Positions 1 through 8,387 of a stretch of DNA of 64,000 nt are shown here, piece by piece. This DNA is from Micromonospora eburnea (GTDB lineage: Bacteria; Actinomycetota; Actinomycetes; Mycobacteriales; Micromonosporaceae). The position numbers and the translations under genes are program-made. The stretch is taken from positions 5,146,001-5,210,000 of the forward strand of contig NZ_FMHY01000002.1 of the NCBI RefSeq assembly GCF_900090225.1, written 5' to 3'. Position 1 is the first letter of the stretch. Each line of letters starts with the position of its first letter. Under the pieces are notes generated by a model. That model saw nothing but the letters and a program-made list of their open reading frames with translations. It made no database searches and was not told the origin of the DNA.

Positions 1-43
1 GGCCGGGGTGACCGCGCACGCCGGAACGACCGCCAACGGGTGA
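1..43 (+). CDS. 3' end of an upstream gene, probably opcA (partial)
   Basis: One frame is open from the window edge and stops at TGA 41-43, giving the last 13 residues of a protein (AGVTAHAGTTANG). In actinobacteria the gene before pgl is usually opcA, the glucose-6-phosphate dehydrogenase assembly protein. That identity rests on gene order only, because too little sequence is visible. Confidence 0.4.
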   Translation, partial: AGVTAHAGTTANG

Positions 44-140
44 GCCGGCCCGCCGCCACGGCGGAGAGCATGGACCGCATGGCGGTCGGACAGCACAGGT
101 TGACCGCCATGGGGCGGTCGGAACACGAGGGCAACCAGGG

Positions 141-914
141 ATGAGTGAGGCGAGTGTCGCCGTACACGCCGACCCCGACCTGCTGGCGCAGGCGGTGGCG
201 GCCCGGTTGGTGGTGAAGCTGCTCGACGCGCAGGCGGATCGGGGCCAGGCCTCGGTGGTGCTGACCGGCGGGCGGATCGCCGCGGCGGTATACCGGGCCG
301 TGGCGGAGCTGCCGGCCCGGGACGCGGTCGACTGGTCCCGGGTCGACGTCTGGTGGGGCGACGAGCGGTTCCTGCCGGCCGGCGACCCGGAACGCAACGA
401 GACGCAGGCGCGGGCGGCCCTGCTGGCCGCGCTGCCGCTGGACCCGGCGCGGGTGCACCCGATGCCGGCCTCCGACGGACCGGCCGGCAACGACCCGGAG
501 GCGGCCGCCGCCGGGTACGCCGAGGAACTCGCCCGGGCGGCCCGGCCGGGCAACGCCGCGCTGCCCCACTTCGACGTGCTGATGCTCGGCGTCGGCGAGG
601 ACGGGCACGTGGCGTCGGTCTTCCCGGAGCACCCGGTGCACCACGACAACCGGCCGGTCAGCGCGGTACGCGGCAGCCCGAAGCCGCCGCCGGTGCGGAC
701 CACCCTCACCCTGCCGGCGATCAACACCGCCGAGGAGGTCTGGCTGGTGGCCGCCGGCGCGGACAAGGCGCGGGCGGTGGGCATGGCCCTCGCCGCCGGG
801 GCCGGGCCGGTGCAACTGCCGGCGGCCGGGGTGCACGGGGTGTCCCGTACCCTCTGGCTGCTCGACCGGGCGGCGGCGGCCGACGTGCCGCCCCGCTTCC
901 GCAGCCTGCGCTGA
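141..914 (+). CDS. pgl: 6-phosphogluconolactonase
   Basis: Hydrolyses 6-phospho-D-glucono-1,5-lactone to 6-phosphogluconate, the second step of the oxidative pentose phosphate pathway, in the cytoplasm. The 257-residue protein has the usual family length. It carries the N-terminal LTGGR loop (about residue 42), the hallmark VWWGDERFLP segment (about 70-79) followed by DPERNE, and the C-terminal GVGEDGHVASVFP segment (about 150-162) that forms the phosphosugar pocket. The ATG at 141 has only a weak purine stretch (CCAGGG) in front of it. It probably belongs to a zwf-opcA-pgl operon, but only 43 bases of the preceding gene are visible. A diverged tandem palindromic repeat begins 3 bases after its stop. 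Confidence 0.95.
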   Translation: MSEASVAVHADPDLLAQAVAARLVVKLLDAQADRGQASVVLTGGRIAAAVYRAVAELPARDAVDWSRVDVWWGDERFLPAGDPERNETQARAALLAALPLDPARVHPMPASDGPAGNDPEAAAAGYAEELARAARPGNAALPHFDVLMLGVGEDGHVASVFPEHPVHHDNRPVSAVRGSPKPPPVRTTLTLPAINTAEEVWLVAAGADKARAVGMALAAGAGPVQLPAAGVHGVSRTLWLLDRAAAADVPPRFRSLR

Positions 915-917
915 CCG

Positions 918-972
918 GTAAGGAGGGGCCCCTTCTTAACGCCTGCGGTAGAGCAGGGGACCCTTCTCAACC
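918..972. repeat. Intergenic palindromic repeat, two diverged units
   Basis: Two related near-palindromes sit in tandem: AAGGAGGGGCCCCTTCTTAA (920-939) and AGCAGGGGACCCTTCTCAAC (about 952-971), joined by GCCTGCGGTAG. Each is built on a GGGGCCCC-type core and could form a hairpin. From memory, a GTTAAGAAGGGGCCCCTTCTT-like element recurs between genes in Micromonospora, but I cannot check this here. It lies between the convergent pgl and rbpA genes, so it may also help end transcription. Confidence 0.6.
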
Positions 973-997
973 GGCGACCTGGTGGCGACGCCGCGGC

Positions 998-1342
998 TCA
1001 GGCCCGGCCGCGACGGCGGGCCAGCGCGGCCAGTGCCTCGGCGAGAAGCGCCTCCGCCTGCTCCGGGGTGCGCCGCTCCTGCACGTACGCCAGGTGGGTC
1101 TTGTAGGGCTCCTGATGTCGGCCGCCCGGCGGGTTCCCCCGGTCCGGCCCGGCCGGCTGGCCGCAGCGCGGGCACTCCCACATCGGCGGGGTCTCCGCCT
1201 CGGCGGCGATGAGGAACTGGACCCGGTGGGCGTTGCGGCACCAGTAGGTGACCGGGCGGCGCGGGGCCGGCTCGGTGAGCCGGTCGAAGCGCTCGGGGGC
1301 AGATCCGATCCGGGTACCGCGGATGACGTTGCCACTCGGCAC
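998..1342 (-). CDS. rbpA: RNA polymerase-binding protein RbpA
   Basis: RbpA is an actinobacterial transcription factor that binds RNA polymerase and the principal sigma factor and stabilises the open promoter complex. The 114-residue product matches the family in length and layout. It has an N-terminal GNVIRGTRIGS tail, a central barrel with two Cys pairs (WCRNAH and WECPRCGQPAG), a basic linker (PYKTHLAYVQERRT), and a C-terminal sigma-interaction helix ending ALAALARRRGRA. The paired cysteines suggest a zinc-binding form. The GTG start at 1342 is chosen because AGGAG lies about 8 bases upstream and the conserved N-terminus begins there, although the frame stays open further 5'. It is convergent with pgl and follows the secG terminator. 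Confidence 0.9.
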   Translation of the reverse strand: MPSGNVIRGTRIGSAPERFDRLTEPAPRRPVTYWCRNAHRVQFLIAAEAETPPMWECPRCGQPAGPDRGNPPGGRHQEPYKTHLAYVQERRTPEQAEALLAEALAALARRRGRA

Positions 1343-1413
1343 GGCTGCTGGCTCCTGTCGTCGGAGGGGACCGCCACGCGCGGGGGCGGGCGGCGGGCGA
1401 CGCGGTGCAGCGC

Positions 1414-1455
1414 AAAAAAAATCTGCGCGCGGTCCGTGACGGACCGCGCGCAGAT
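1414..1455 (-). terminator. Intrinsic terminator of the gap-pgk-tpiA-secG unit
   Basis: Two 17-base arms (1421-1437 and 1439-1455) are perfectly complementary, and eight A residues (1414-1421) read as a U-tract on the minus-strand transcript. This is a textbook Rho-independent terminator about 20 bases past the secG stop. A U-tract like this is uncommon in such GC-rich DNA. Confidence 0.93.
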
Positions 1456-1476
1456 TGTACGACTCGACGGGCTGAT

Positions 1477-1737
1477 TCAGGCGCCGCTGCTGAGCTGGAG
1501 GCGGAGCCAGAGCCCGATCCCGACGATGCACGCGAACCAGACGATCCCGACCAGAACCGTGTAGCGGTCAAGGTTCTTCTCGGCGACCGAGGAGCCGGCG
1601 AGGCTGGAGCTGACCCCGCCGCCGAACATGCTCGACAGGCCGCCACCCTTGCCACGGTGGAGCAGGATCAGCAGGGTGAGCAGGACGCTCGTGATGACCA
1701 GCAACACGATCATCGTGTAGGCGAACCAGATCGGCAT
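1477..1737 (-). CDS. secG: Preprotein translocase subunit SecG
   Basis: Small integral membrane subunit of the SecYEG translocon that assists protein export. The 86-residue product shows two hydrophobic segments (about residues 4-26 and 62-78) separated by the conserved loop RGKGGGLSSMFGGG. This loop and topology are diagnostic for SecG. The ATG at 1737 is chosen because AGAGGA lies 12 bases upstream. A GTG at 1767 would add 10 residues and would include that ribosome-binding site inside the gene. It follows tpiA after 95 bases, as in many actinobacteria, and is closed by the strong terminator just downstream. Confidence 0.93.
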   Translation of the reverse strand: MPIWFAYTMIVLLVITSVLLTLLILLHRGKGGGLSSMFGGGVSSSLAGSSVAEKNLDRYTVLVGIVWFACIVGIGLWLRLQLSSGA

Positions 1738-1832
1738 GGCGGGGGTCAGTCCTCTCGTTGCGATCACTGCCCGTCCTAGTCGGGCACGGTGGCACCGACC
1801 GGTGGGCGGGCAGCGTCAAGGATAGCGAGCGA

Positions 1833-2624
1833 TCAGCGAGTGATGTGCTCCGGGAACCGACAGATCTGCGCGAACTCCTCGGCGTCCAGGCTGGCACCAC
1901 CGATCAGCGCCCCGTCCACGTCCGGCTGGGCCATGATCGAGGCGATGTTCGACGCCTTGACCGAGCCGCCGTAGAGGATCCGGACCTGCTGCGCGGTGGT
2001 CTCGTCGAAGGTCTCCGTCAGGCGCTTGCGCACCTCGCCGCAGACCTCCTGGGCGTCCTCCGGGGTCGCCGTCTTGCCGGTGCCGATCGCCCAGACCGGC
2101 TCGTACGCCACGACGACCTTCGTGACCTGCTCCGCGGTGAGGCCCCGGAGGGCGCCGTCGAGCTGGTCGCAGCAGTGCGGTACGTGCCGGAGCTGCTCCC
2201 GGACCTCCAGGCCCTCGCCGATGCACAGGATCGGGGTGAGCCCGTTGGCCAGCGCCGCGTTCACCTTGTCGTTGACCAGCGCGTCGTCCTCGTGGTGGTA
2301 CTGCCGCCGCTCGGAGTGGCCGACCACCACATAGGTGCAGCCCAGCTTGGCGAGCATCTGCCCGGAGATGTCCCCGGTGTACGCGCCCGACTGGTACGGC
2401 GACAGATCCTGCGCGCCGTAGCCGATCAGCAGCTTGTCGCCGTCCACCGCGGTCTGCACGGTCCGCAGGTCGGTGAAGGGCGGCAGGACCACCGTCTCGA
2501 CGTCGGTGAGCTGCTTCTCGGTGAGGCTCGCGGCCAGCTTCTGCACCAGCAGGTTGGCCTCGAGGTGGTTGAGGTTCATCTTCCAGTTGCCGGCCATCAG
2601 CGGCCGGCGGGGGTTGCTCGCCAT
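1833..2624 (-). CDS. tpiA: Triose-phosphate isomerase
   Basis: Interconverts dihydroxyacetone phosphate and glyceraldehyde 3-phosphate in cytoplasmic glycolysis. The 263-residue TIM barrel has the substrate-binding Asn/Lys in AGNWKMN (Lys15), the catalytic His103 in VVVGHSERR, the catalytic Glu175 in YEPVWAIGTGK, and the C-terminal phosphate-binding segment YGGSVKASN. All key residues are present. Its ATG directly abuts the pgk stop codon (TGAATG), so translation is probably coupled. Gene order gap-pgk-tpiA is standard for the phylum. Confidence 0.97.
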   Translation of the reverse strand: MASNPRRPLMAGNWKMNLNHLEANLLVQKLAASLTEKQLTDVETVVLPPFTDLRTVQTAVDGDKLLIGYGAQDLSPYQSGAYTGDISGQMLAKLGCTYVVVGHSERRQYHHEDDALVNDKVNAALANGLTPILCIGEGLEVREQLRHVPHCCDQLDGALRGLTAEQVTKVVVAYEPVWAIGTGKTATPEDAQEVCGEVRKRLTETFDETTAQQVRILYGGSVKASNIASIMAQPDVDGALIGGASLDAEEFAQICRFPEHITR

Positions 2625-3824
2625 TCAGCTCTCCAGGGCCGCGATGCCGGGGAGGGTCTTGCCCTCCAGGTATTCCAGGGAAGCGCCGCCACCGGTGGAA
2701 ATGTGATTGAAGGCGGACTCGTCCAGGCCCAGCACCCGGACCGCGGCGGCGGAATCGCCGCCACCGACCACACTGAACGCGCCCGCCTTGGTGATCGCCT
2801 CGGCGACACCCCGGGTGCCGTTGGCGAAGGGAGCCATCTCGAACACGCCCATCGGGCCGTTCCAGAAGATGGTCTTCGCCTGGGACAGCGCGGCCGCGAA
2901 ACCGGCCACCGTCTCCGGGCCGATGTCCAGGCCCAGCCGGTGGCTCGGAATGCCGTCGGCCGGCACGGTGTCGTGCGCGGCGTCCGGGGCGAAGGCGTCC
3001 GCGGCCACCACGTCGACCGGGAGCATGATCTTGCCGGGCGCGCGTTCCATGAGGTTGCGGCAGGTCTCGACCATCTCCTCCTCAAGGAGCGAGGAGCCCA
3101 CCTCGTGACCCCGCGCCTTGAGGAAGGTGAAGCACATCCCGCCGCCGATGAGCAGCCGGTCGACCGTCGGCAGCAGCGCCTCGATCACGGCGAGCTTGTC
3201 GGAGACCTTGGAACCACCCAGCACCACCACGTACGGCCGGTCCGGGTCGCTGGTCAGCTTGCTGAGCACCTCCACCTCGCGCAGCACCAGCCGGCCGGCG
3301 ACGTGCGGCAGCCGCGCCGGCACGTCGTAGACGCTGGCGTGCTTGCGGTGCACGGCGCCGAAGGCGTCGTCGACGTACGCCTCGCCGAAGGCGGCGAGCT
3401 GGTCGGCGAAGGCGCCCCGCTCGGCGTCGTCCTTGCTGGTCTCGCCCTTGTTGAAGCGGAGGTTCTCCAGCAGCGCGACCTGACCGTCGGCCAGCCCCTC
3501 CACGCAGGCGCGGGCGGAGTCGCCGACGGTGTCCTCGGCGAAGTGGACCGGGGCGCCGAGCAGCTCGCCGAGCCGGCCGGCGACCGGGCGCAGGCTGAAC
3601 TGCGGGTCCGGCGTACCCTTCGGCCGGCCCAGGTGCGAGCAGACGACCACCTTGGCGCCGGCCTGGACCAGCGCGCTCAGCGTCGGCAGCACGGCCCGGA
3701 TCCGACCGTCGTCCGTGATGTCCCCGCTCTGCTTGTCGAGCGGGACGTTCAGGTCGGCGCGCACCAGCACGCGCCGACCCGACACCCCCTCGGCGAGCAG
3801 GTCGTCGAGGTTGCGGATGCTCAC
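2625..3824 (-). CDS. pgk: Phosphoglycerate kinase
   Basis: Transfers a phosphate from 1,3-bisphosphoglycerate to ADP, giving 3-phosphoglycerate and ATP. The 399-residue length is typical. Visible signatures are the N-terminal VLVRADLNVPLD segment, the substrate-binding SHLGRPKG motif, the hinge region with KVSDKLAVIEALL, the nucleotide-binding IFWNGPMGVFE, and the C-terminal GGGDSAAAV phosphate loop. The GTG start overlaps the gap stop codon by four bases (GTGA, 3821-3824), which implies translational coupling with gap. Confidence 0.97.
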   Translation of the reverse strand: MSIRNLDDLLAEGVSGRRVLVRADLNVPLDKQSGDITDDGRIRAVLPTLSALVQAGAKVVVCSHLGRPKGTPDPQFSLRPVAGRLGELLGAPVHFAEDTVGDSARACVEGLADGQVALLENLRFNKGETSKDDAERGAFADQLAAFGEAYVDDAFGAVHRKHASVYDVPARLPHVAGRLVLREVEVLSKLTSDPDRPYVVVLGGSKVSDKLAVIEALLPTVDRLLIGGGMCFTFLKARGHEVGSSLLEEEMVETCRNLMERAPGKIMLPVDVVAADAFAPDAAHDTVPADGIPSHRLGLDIGPETVAGFAAALSQAKTIFWNGPMGVFEMAPFANGTRGVAEAITKAGAFSVVGGGDSAAAVRVLGLDESAFNHISTGGGASLEYLEGKTLPGIAALES

Positions 3825-4825
3825 AGCGAGCTACCCACCAGCTTGACCAGGTCCACCAGGCGGTTCGAGTAGCCCCACTCGTTGTCGTACCAGCCGACGA
3901 CCTTGACCTGGTTGCCGATCACCTTGGTCAGCGGCGCGTCGTAGATGCACGACGCCGGGTCGGTGACGATGTCGGCGGAGACGATCGGGTCCTCGTTGTA
4001 GACCAGGATGCCCTTGAGCGGGCCCTCCGCGGCGGCCTTCATCGCGGCGTTGACCTCGTCCACGGTGGTCTCCCGACCGACCGTGACGGTCAGGTCGGTG
4101 GTGGAGCCGGTCGGGATCGGCACCCGCAGCGCGTAGCCGTCCAGCTTGCCCTTCAGCTCCGGCAGGACCAGACCGATCGCCTTCGCGGCGCCGGTCGAGG
4201 TCGGCACGATGTTGAGCGCGGCGGCGCGCGCCCGGCGCAGGTCCTTGTGCGGCGCGTCCTGCAGGTTCTGGTCCTGCGTGTACGCGTGGATGGTGGTCAT
4301 CAGGCCCTGCTGGATGCCGAACGTGTCCTGCAGCACCTTCGCCATCGGGGCGAGGCAGTTGGTGGTGCAGGAGGCGTTCGAGATGATGGTGTGCTTGGCC
4401 GGGTCGTACTGGTCCTGGTTGACGCCCATGACCACGGTGACGTCCTCGTTCTTCGCCGGCGCGGAGATGATGACCTTCTTGGCCCCGCCGTCGACGTGCG
4501 CCTTCGCCTTGGTGGCGTCGGTGAAGAAGCCGGTGGACTCGATGACGACGTCGACGCCGAGCTCGCCCCACGGCAGCTTCGCCGGGTCCTTCTCGGCGTA
4601 CGCCTTGATGGTGTGGCCGCCCACACTGATCTCGTCGTCGGTGGCCTTCACCTCGTGCGGGAGGCGGCCCAGGATGCTGTCGTACTTGACAAGGTGGGCG
4701 AGCGTCGCGTTGTCGGTCAGGTCGTTGACCGCAACGACCTCGATGTCAGCACCGGACGCCAGCACTGCCCGGAAGAAGTTGCGGCCGATGCGGCCGAAGC
4801 CGTTGATGCCAACCCGGATGGTCAC
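3821..4825 (-). CDS. gap: Glyceraldehyde-3-phosphate dehydrogenase, type I
   Basis: Oxidises and phosphorylates glyceraldehyde 3-phosphate to 1,3-bisphosphoglycerate with NAD+. The 334-residue protein has the NAD-binding INGFGRIGRN motif at the N-terminus, the VNDLT segment that favours NAD, the catalytic Cys153 in SNASCTTNCLAP, and the base-providing His180 in TTIHAYTQDQ. The GTG at 4825 is preferred over the ATG three codons upstream (4834). GAGGAG is spaced 9 bases from the GTG but touches the ATG, and GAPDHs usually begin TIRVGINGFGRIGR. It is the first gene of the gap-pgk-tpiA operon. A TAAGGT -10-like element lies at 5015-5020 on this strand. Confidence 0.97.
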   Translation of the reverse strand: MTIRVGINGFGRIGRNFFRAVLASGADIEVVAVNDLTDNATLAHLVKYDSILGRLPHEVKATDDEISVGGHTIKAYAEKDPAKLPWGELGVDVVIESTGFFTDATKAKAHVDGGAKKVIISAPAKNEDVTVVMGVNQDQYDPAKHTIISNASCTTNCLAPMAKVLQDTFGIQQGLMTTIHAYTQDQNLQDAPHKDLRRARAAALNIVPTSTGAAKAIGLVLPELKGKLDGYALRVPIPTGSTTDLTVTVGRETTVDEVNAAMKAAAEGPLKGILVYNEDPIVSADIVTDPASCIYDAPLTKVIGNQVKVVGWYDNEWGYSNRLVDLVKLVGSSL

Positions 4826-5014
4826 AGGTCCCATCTCCTCGCGTTCTGGTCCGCCGGCGTCAGACCTGGGCCGGCGGAGGTGTGTGCGCCGACCGTTGGA
4901 GCCGGCCGTTGACGGTTCATCTCGGCCACCCCGCCGCGGTCCTGAGGACCTGACCGCCCGAGGCGGTGAGTACGGCGAGGAGTGCCTGTGCCGGCCCCCT
5001 TGCCGTACGCAGCG

Positions 5015-5020
5015 ACCTTA
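5015..5020 (-). promoter_or_regulatory. Candidate -10 element for the gap operon
   Basis: The minus strand reads GGATAAGGTCG here, so TAAGGT fits the actinobacterial TANNNT -10 pattern. It would give a leader of about 180 bases before gap. I see no good -35 element, so this is tentative. The rest of the 263-base gap/whiA interval shows only a short palindrome (GGTCC-TGA-GGACC) and nothing else I can name. Confidence 0.3.
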
Positions 5021-5088
5021 TCCGAGCGCGCGACGTCGCGCTCCGGCGGGTGGTGATCCCGCCGGCAGAACGACGCCCCACCGTCCTA

Positions 5089-6069
5089 TCAGACCACGAG
5101 CATGTCGGGCGTGACGGCCGCTTCCGTATCCGGGATGCCCAGGTCCCTGGCCCGCTTGTCGGCCAGCGCGAGCAGCCGGCGGATCCGGCCCGCGATCGCG
5201 TCCTTGGTCAGCGGCGGCTCGGCGAGAGCGCCCAGCTCCTCCAGCGAGGCCTGCCGGTGCTCCAGACGCAGCCGCCCGGCCGAGGTGAGATGGTCGGGGG
5301 CGTCGTCGGCGAGGATCTCCAGCGCCCGGGTCACCCGGGCGGCGGCGGCCACCGCGGCCCGGGCCGACCGGCGCAGGTTGGCGTCGTCGAAGTTGGCCAG
5401 CCGGTTGGCGGTGGCCCGCACCTCGCGGCGCACCCGCCGCTCCTCCCAGGCCAGCACGCTGGAGTGGGCCCCGATACGGGTGAGCAGGGCGGCGATCGCG
5501 TCGCCGTCCTTCACCACCACCCGGTCCACGCCCCGCACCTCGCGGTTCTTGGCGGTGATCCCGATCCGCCGGGCCGCGCCGACCAGGGCGAGCGCCGACT
5601 CCGGCCCCGGGCAGGTGATCTCCAGCGCGCTGGAGCGGCCCGGCTCGGTCAGCGAGCCGTGCGCCATGAACGCTCCCCGCCAGGCGGAGACCGCGCAGCA
5701 GACGTTGGCGGCGACCACGTGCGGCGGCAGCCCGCGCACCGGACGACCACGCACGTCCAGCAGACCGGTCTGCCGCGCCAGCGCCTCGCCGTCCTTCACC
5801 ACGCGTACGATGAAGTGGCTGCCCTTGCGCAGCCCGCCGGAGGCGAGCACGTGGATCTCGCTCGGATAGCCGTAGACCTCGGCGATCTCCCGACGGAGCC
5901 GCCGGGCGACCGCGCCGGTGTCCAGCTCCGCCTCGACCACCACGCGACCCGACACGATGTGCAGGCCACCCGCGAAGCGCAGCAGGGCGGCCATCTCCGC
6001 CCGCCGGCAACAGGGCTTGGGCACGTCGACCCGACTCAGCTCGTCCTTGACCGCAGCCGTCATCGCCAT
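5089..6069 (-). CDS. whiA: DNA-binding protein WhiA (sporulation/cell-division regulator)
   Basis: WhiA is a transcription factor that, with WhiB, switches sporulating actinobacteria from growth to septation. Its N-terminal half is a degenerate LAGLIDADG homing-endonuclease fold and its C-terminal half a helix-turn-helix. The 326-residue product begins AMTAAVKDELSRV. It carries CCRRAEMAALLRFAGGLHI (about 20-38), the central RRVRREVRATANRLANFDDANL stretch, and the C-terminal LEELGALAEPPLTKDAIAGR-RRLL segment that forms the HTH. The ATG at 6069 is chosen because GAGGGGG lies 6-7 bases upstream. A GTG five codons earlier (6084) overlaps that ribosome-binding site. It is the last gene of the rapZ-yvcK-whiA order. 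Confidence 0.95.
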   Translation of the reverse strand: MAMTAAVKDELSRVDVPKPCCRRAEMAALLRFAGGLHIVSGRVVVEAELDTGAVARRLRREIAEVYGYPSEIHVLASGGLRKGSHFIVRVVKDGEALARQTGLLDVRGRPVRGLPPHVVAANVCCAVSAWRGAFMAHGSLTEPGRSSALEITCPGPESALALVGAARRIGITAKNREVRGVDRVVVKDGDAIAALLTRIGAHSSVLAWEERRVRREVRATANRLANFDDANLRRSARAAVAAAARVTRALEILADDAPDHLTSAGRLRLEHRQASLEELGALAEPPLTKDAIAGRIRRLLALADKRARDLGIPDTEAAVTPDMLVV

Positions 6070-6123
6070 AGTGCGCCCCCTCACGGACCGGTACCGGCGT
6101 GTCGCCGGTGATTACGTACGTGT

Positions 6124-7110
6124 CTAACGATCGGCGCCCAGGACCGGCACCAGGGCGGCGCCGAGGGCGGCTGGATCATGGCGGGGCGTGCCGTCGCGGA
6201 CGGCGATGGGGGCGAGGACCAGCCGGGCACCCAGCGATTCTGCCGCACCTTCGACCGCCACGGGGTCACCCACCGCCTTCGAGTCGGCCAGCACCATGTC
6301 CACCTTCAGCTCAGGCAGATAGCGCCGCAGGGTGTCCAGATGGTCGGCCAGGGAGAGCCCGAGGGTCTCCTTCTCCGCCACCAGGTTGAGCGTCACCAGC
6401 CGCCGCGCCCGGCTGGAGACGATCGCGTCGGCCAGCCCCGGCACCAGCAGGTGCGGCAGCACGCTGGTGTACCAGCTGCCCGGCCCGAAGATCAGCCAGT
6501 CGGCCTCGCGTACCGCGGCCACCGCCTCGGCGCAGGCGGCCGGCGCGACGGGGGTGAGCCGCAGCGCCTCGACCCGGCCGGTGGTGACCGCCACCTGGTG
6601 CTGGCCACGCACCGTGCGTACCTCGTCGGGGCGGTGCGGGTCGCCGCCGCGGACCCGGGCCTCGATGTCGACCGGCTGACGCGACATCGGCAGCACCCGG
6701 CCGACCGCGCCGAGCATCGCGCCGGCGTGGTCGAGCGCCGCCACCGGATCGCCGAGCACCTCCATCAACCCGTGCAGCACCAGGTTGCCGACCGCGTGCC
6801 CGATGAGCGCGTCGGCCGTCGCTCCGCCGTCGGCCGGGTCCGCCGCGGCGGCGAACCGGTGCTGGAACAGGCCGGCGGTGCGCCGGGTGGCCGGGTGGTC
6901 GCCGGCCAACGCGACCAGCGCCTGCCGGAGATCCCCCGGGGGCAGCCCGCCGCGCTCGGCCCGCAGCCGACCGCTGGAGCCGCCGTCGTCGCCGACGGTG
7001 ACCACCGCGGTGATGTCCAGATCCAGTTCGGGTACGCAGTGCCGCAGCGCCCGCAGGGAAGCCGAGAGCCCGTGCCCGCCGCCGAAGGCGACCACCCTGG
7101 CCGCGCTCAT
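6124..7110 (-). CDS. yvcK: Gluconeogenesis factor YvcK/CofD family protein
   Basis: YvcK proteins bind UDP-sugars and influence carbon metabolism and cell-wall synthesis. They share a fold with the CofD 2-phospho-L-lactate transferase. The 328-residue product has the N-terminal VVAFGGGHGLSASLRALR loop, the VTVGDDGGSSGRLR motif (about 38-51), GDLRQALVAL, and LIFGPGSWYTSVLPHLLVPG (about 211-230), all family hallmarks. Its ATG overlaps the rapZ stop by four bases (ATGA, 7107-7110), so the two are translated as one unit. whiA follows after 54 bases. Confidence 0.94.
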   Translation of the reverse strand: MSAARVVAFGGGHGLSASLRALRHCVPELDLDITAVVTVGDDGGSSGRLRAERGGLPPGDLRQALVALAGDHPATRRTAGLFQHRFAAAADPADGGATADALIGHAVGNLVLHGLMEVLGDPVAALDHAGAMLGAVGRVLPMSRQPVDIEARVRGGDPHRPDEVRTVRGQHQVAVTTGRVEALRLTPVAPAACAEAVAAVREADWLIFGPGSWYTSVLPHLLVPGLADAIVSSRARRLVTLNLVAEKETLGLSLADHLDTLRRYLPELKVDMVLADSKAVGDPVAVEGAAESLGARLVLAPIAVRDGTPRHDPAALGAALVPVLGADR

Positions 7111-8045
7111 TCCCGCCCCAGGTCCCGGTGCTGCGGGTTCGCGGCGATGCCGGACTGGCGCAGCCGGGCGGCCAGTTCCTCGGCGATCGCGACGCTGCGG
7201 TGCTTGCCACCGGTGCAGCCGACGGCGACGGTCAGGTAACGCTTGCCCTCCCGCTCGAAGCCGGCGGTGGTGGCGTTGACCAGGTCGGCGTACCCGGTCA
7301 CGAAGGCCTCGGCGCCCTCCTGGCCCAGCACGTACGCGCTGACCGCCGCCTCGCGCCCGGTGTGCTCGCGCAGCTCCGGCACCCAGTACGGGTTGGGCAG
7401 GAACCGGGCGTCCATCACGAAGTCGGCGTCCGGGGGGAGGCCGTACTTGAAGCCGAACGAGAGCACGGTGATCCGCAGCCGGCGGGAGTCCTCCCCACCG
7501 AACAGCTCCTCGACCCGCCGCCGCAACTGGTTGACGTTGAGGTGGCTGGTGTCGATGATCACGTCGGCCTGCTCTCGGGCCTCCTCCAGCAGGGCACGCT
7601 CGACGGCGATCCCGTCGGCCAGCCGCCCCTCGCCCTGCAACGGGTGGGAGCGCCGGACGCTCTCGAACCGGCGGATCAGCACCTCGTCGTCGGCGTCGAC
7701 GAAGACCACCCGGGGCTGGAAGCCGCGTTCGCGCAGCTCCCGGATCGCCCCGGCCAGGTCGGTGGAGAAGGCACGCGAACGCACGTCCAGCACCATCGCC
7801 GTACGCCGGGTCGCGCCGCCGGCCTTGAAGGCCAGCTCGGCCATGTCGAGCATGAGCGCCTGGGGCAGGTTGTCGACCACGTAGAAGCCGACGTTCTCCA
7901 GCGCCCGGGCGACCGTGCTCCGGCCGCCGCCGGAGAGGCCGGTGACCACCACCAGGGTGGTGTCCGCCTCGGCCGGCGCCGGCCGGCTCAGGGCTGTCTC
8001 CGTACCGGTCGGCACCAGGCCTCCCGCCGTCCGCGCCTCACTCAC
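7107..8045 (-). CDS. rapZ: RNase adapter protein RapZ / P-loop nucleotidase
   Basis: RapZ in enterobacteria delivers the small RNA GlmZ to RNase E. In actinobacteria the conserved partner of yvcK-whiA has an unresolved role in amino-sugar or cell-wall control. The 312-residue product has a P-loop-like VVVTGLSGGGRST (about 32-44) in which Arg stands where Lys is usual, a change typical of the actinobacterial branch. It also has GFYVVDNLPQALM, a VFVDADDEVLIRRFESVRRSHPL segment, and the C-terminal VAVGCTGGKHRSVAIAEELA. The GTG at 8045 (sequence SEARTAGG) is preferred because the frame upstream is low-complexity and lacks homology features. TAGAGT at 8105-8110 on the same strand could be its -10. 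Confidence 0.92.
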   Translation of the reverse strand: MSEARTAGGLVPTGTETALSRPAPAEADTTLVVVTGLSGGGRSTVARALENVGFYVVDNLPQALMLDMAELAFKAGGATRRTAMVLDVRSRAFSTDLAGAIRELRERGFQPRVVFVDADDEVLIRRFESVRRSHPLQGEGRLADGIAVERALLEEAREQADVIIDTSHLNVNQLRRRVEELFGGEDSRRLRITVLSFGFKYGLPPDADFVMDARFLPNPYWVPELREHTGREAAVSAYVLGQEGAEAFVTGYADLVNATTAGFEREGKRYLTVAVGCTGGKHRSVAIAEELAARLRQSGIAANPQHRDLGRE

Positions 8046-8308
8046 CTGATCCACCCCCCAAGCCGTGGCGCCGCGGCCGGTCGGCCGCGCGTGGTCAGTC
8101 AGCGACTCTAACGGCTGCGCGCCCGTACCGGATTCCACGGGTGACCACCGGAACAGCAGCTTGTCCGTTTTGCCGGCGCCTGGCCCCGCCCTGTCGCACT
8201 GCCGACACCGCATCCCCGCCACGGAGCGTCACGCCACCGCAGGGATACAGCAGTCGAACCGATTCATCTCTGCGGCATGAAAACGCAGAGCGAAAGTTCG
8301 GACGGTGA

Positions 8309-8335
8309 TGTCGAGAACTGTTGACTGGCTCCGTC
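8309..8335 (+). promoter_or_regulatory. Candidate ECF42-type autoregulated promoter
   Basis: TGTCGA (8309-8314) is followed after exactly 17 bases by CGTC (8332-8335), about 50 bases before the DGPF gene. From memory, the motif reported for the ECF42 group in Streptomyces venezuelae is TGTCGA at -35 and CGA/TC at -10, placed before DGPF genes. The match in sequence, spacing and position is good. The rest of the 342-base rapZ/DGPF interval shows only a possible rapZ -10. Confidence 0.65.
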
Positions 8336-8387
8336 CCCGTGGTGAGCGTGACCAAGATGGGTCGCACCAGCACGGAGGAGAATGATC

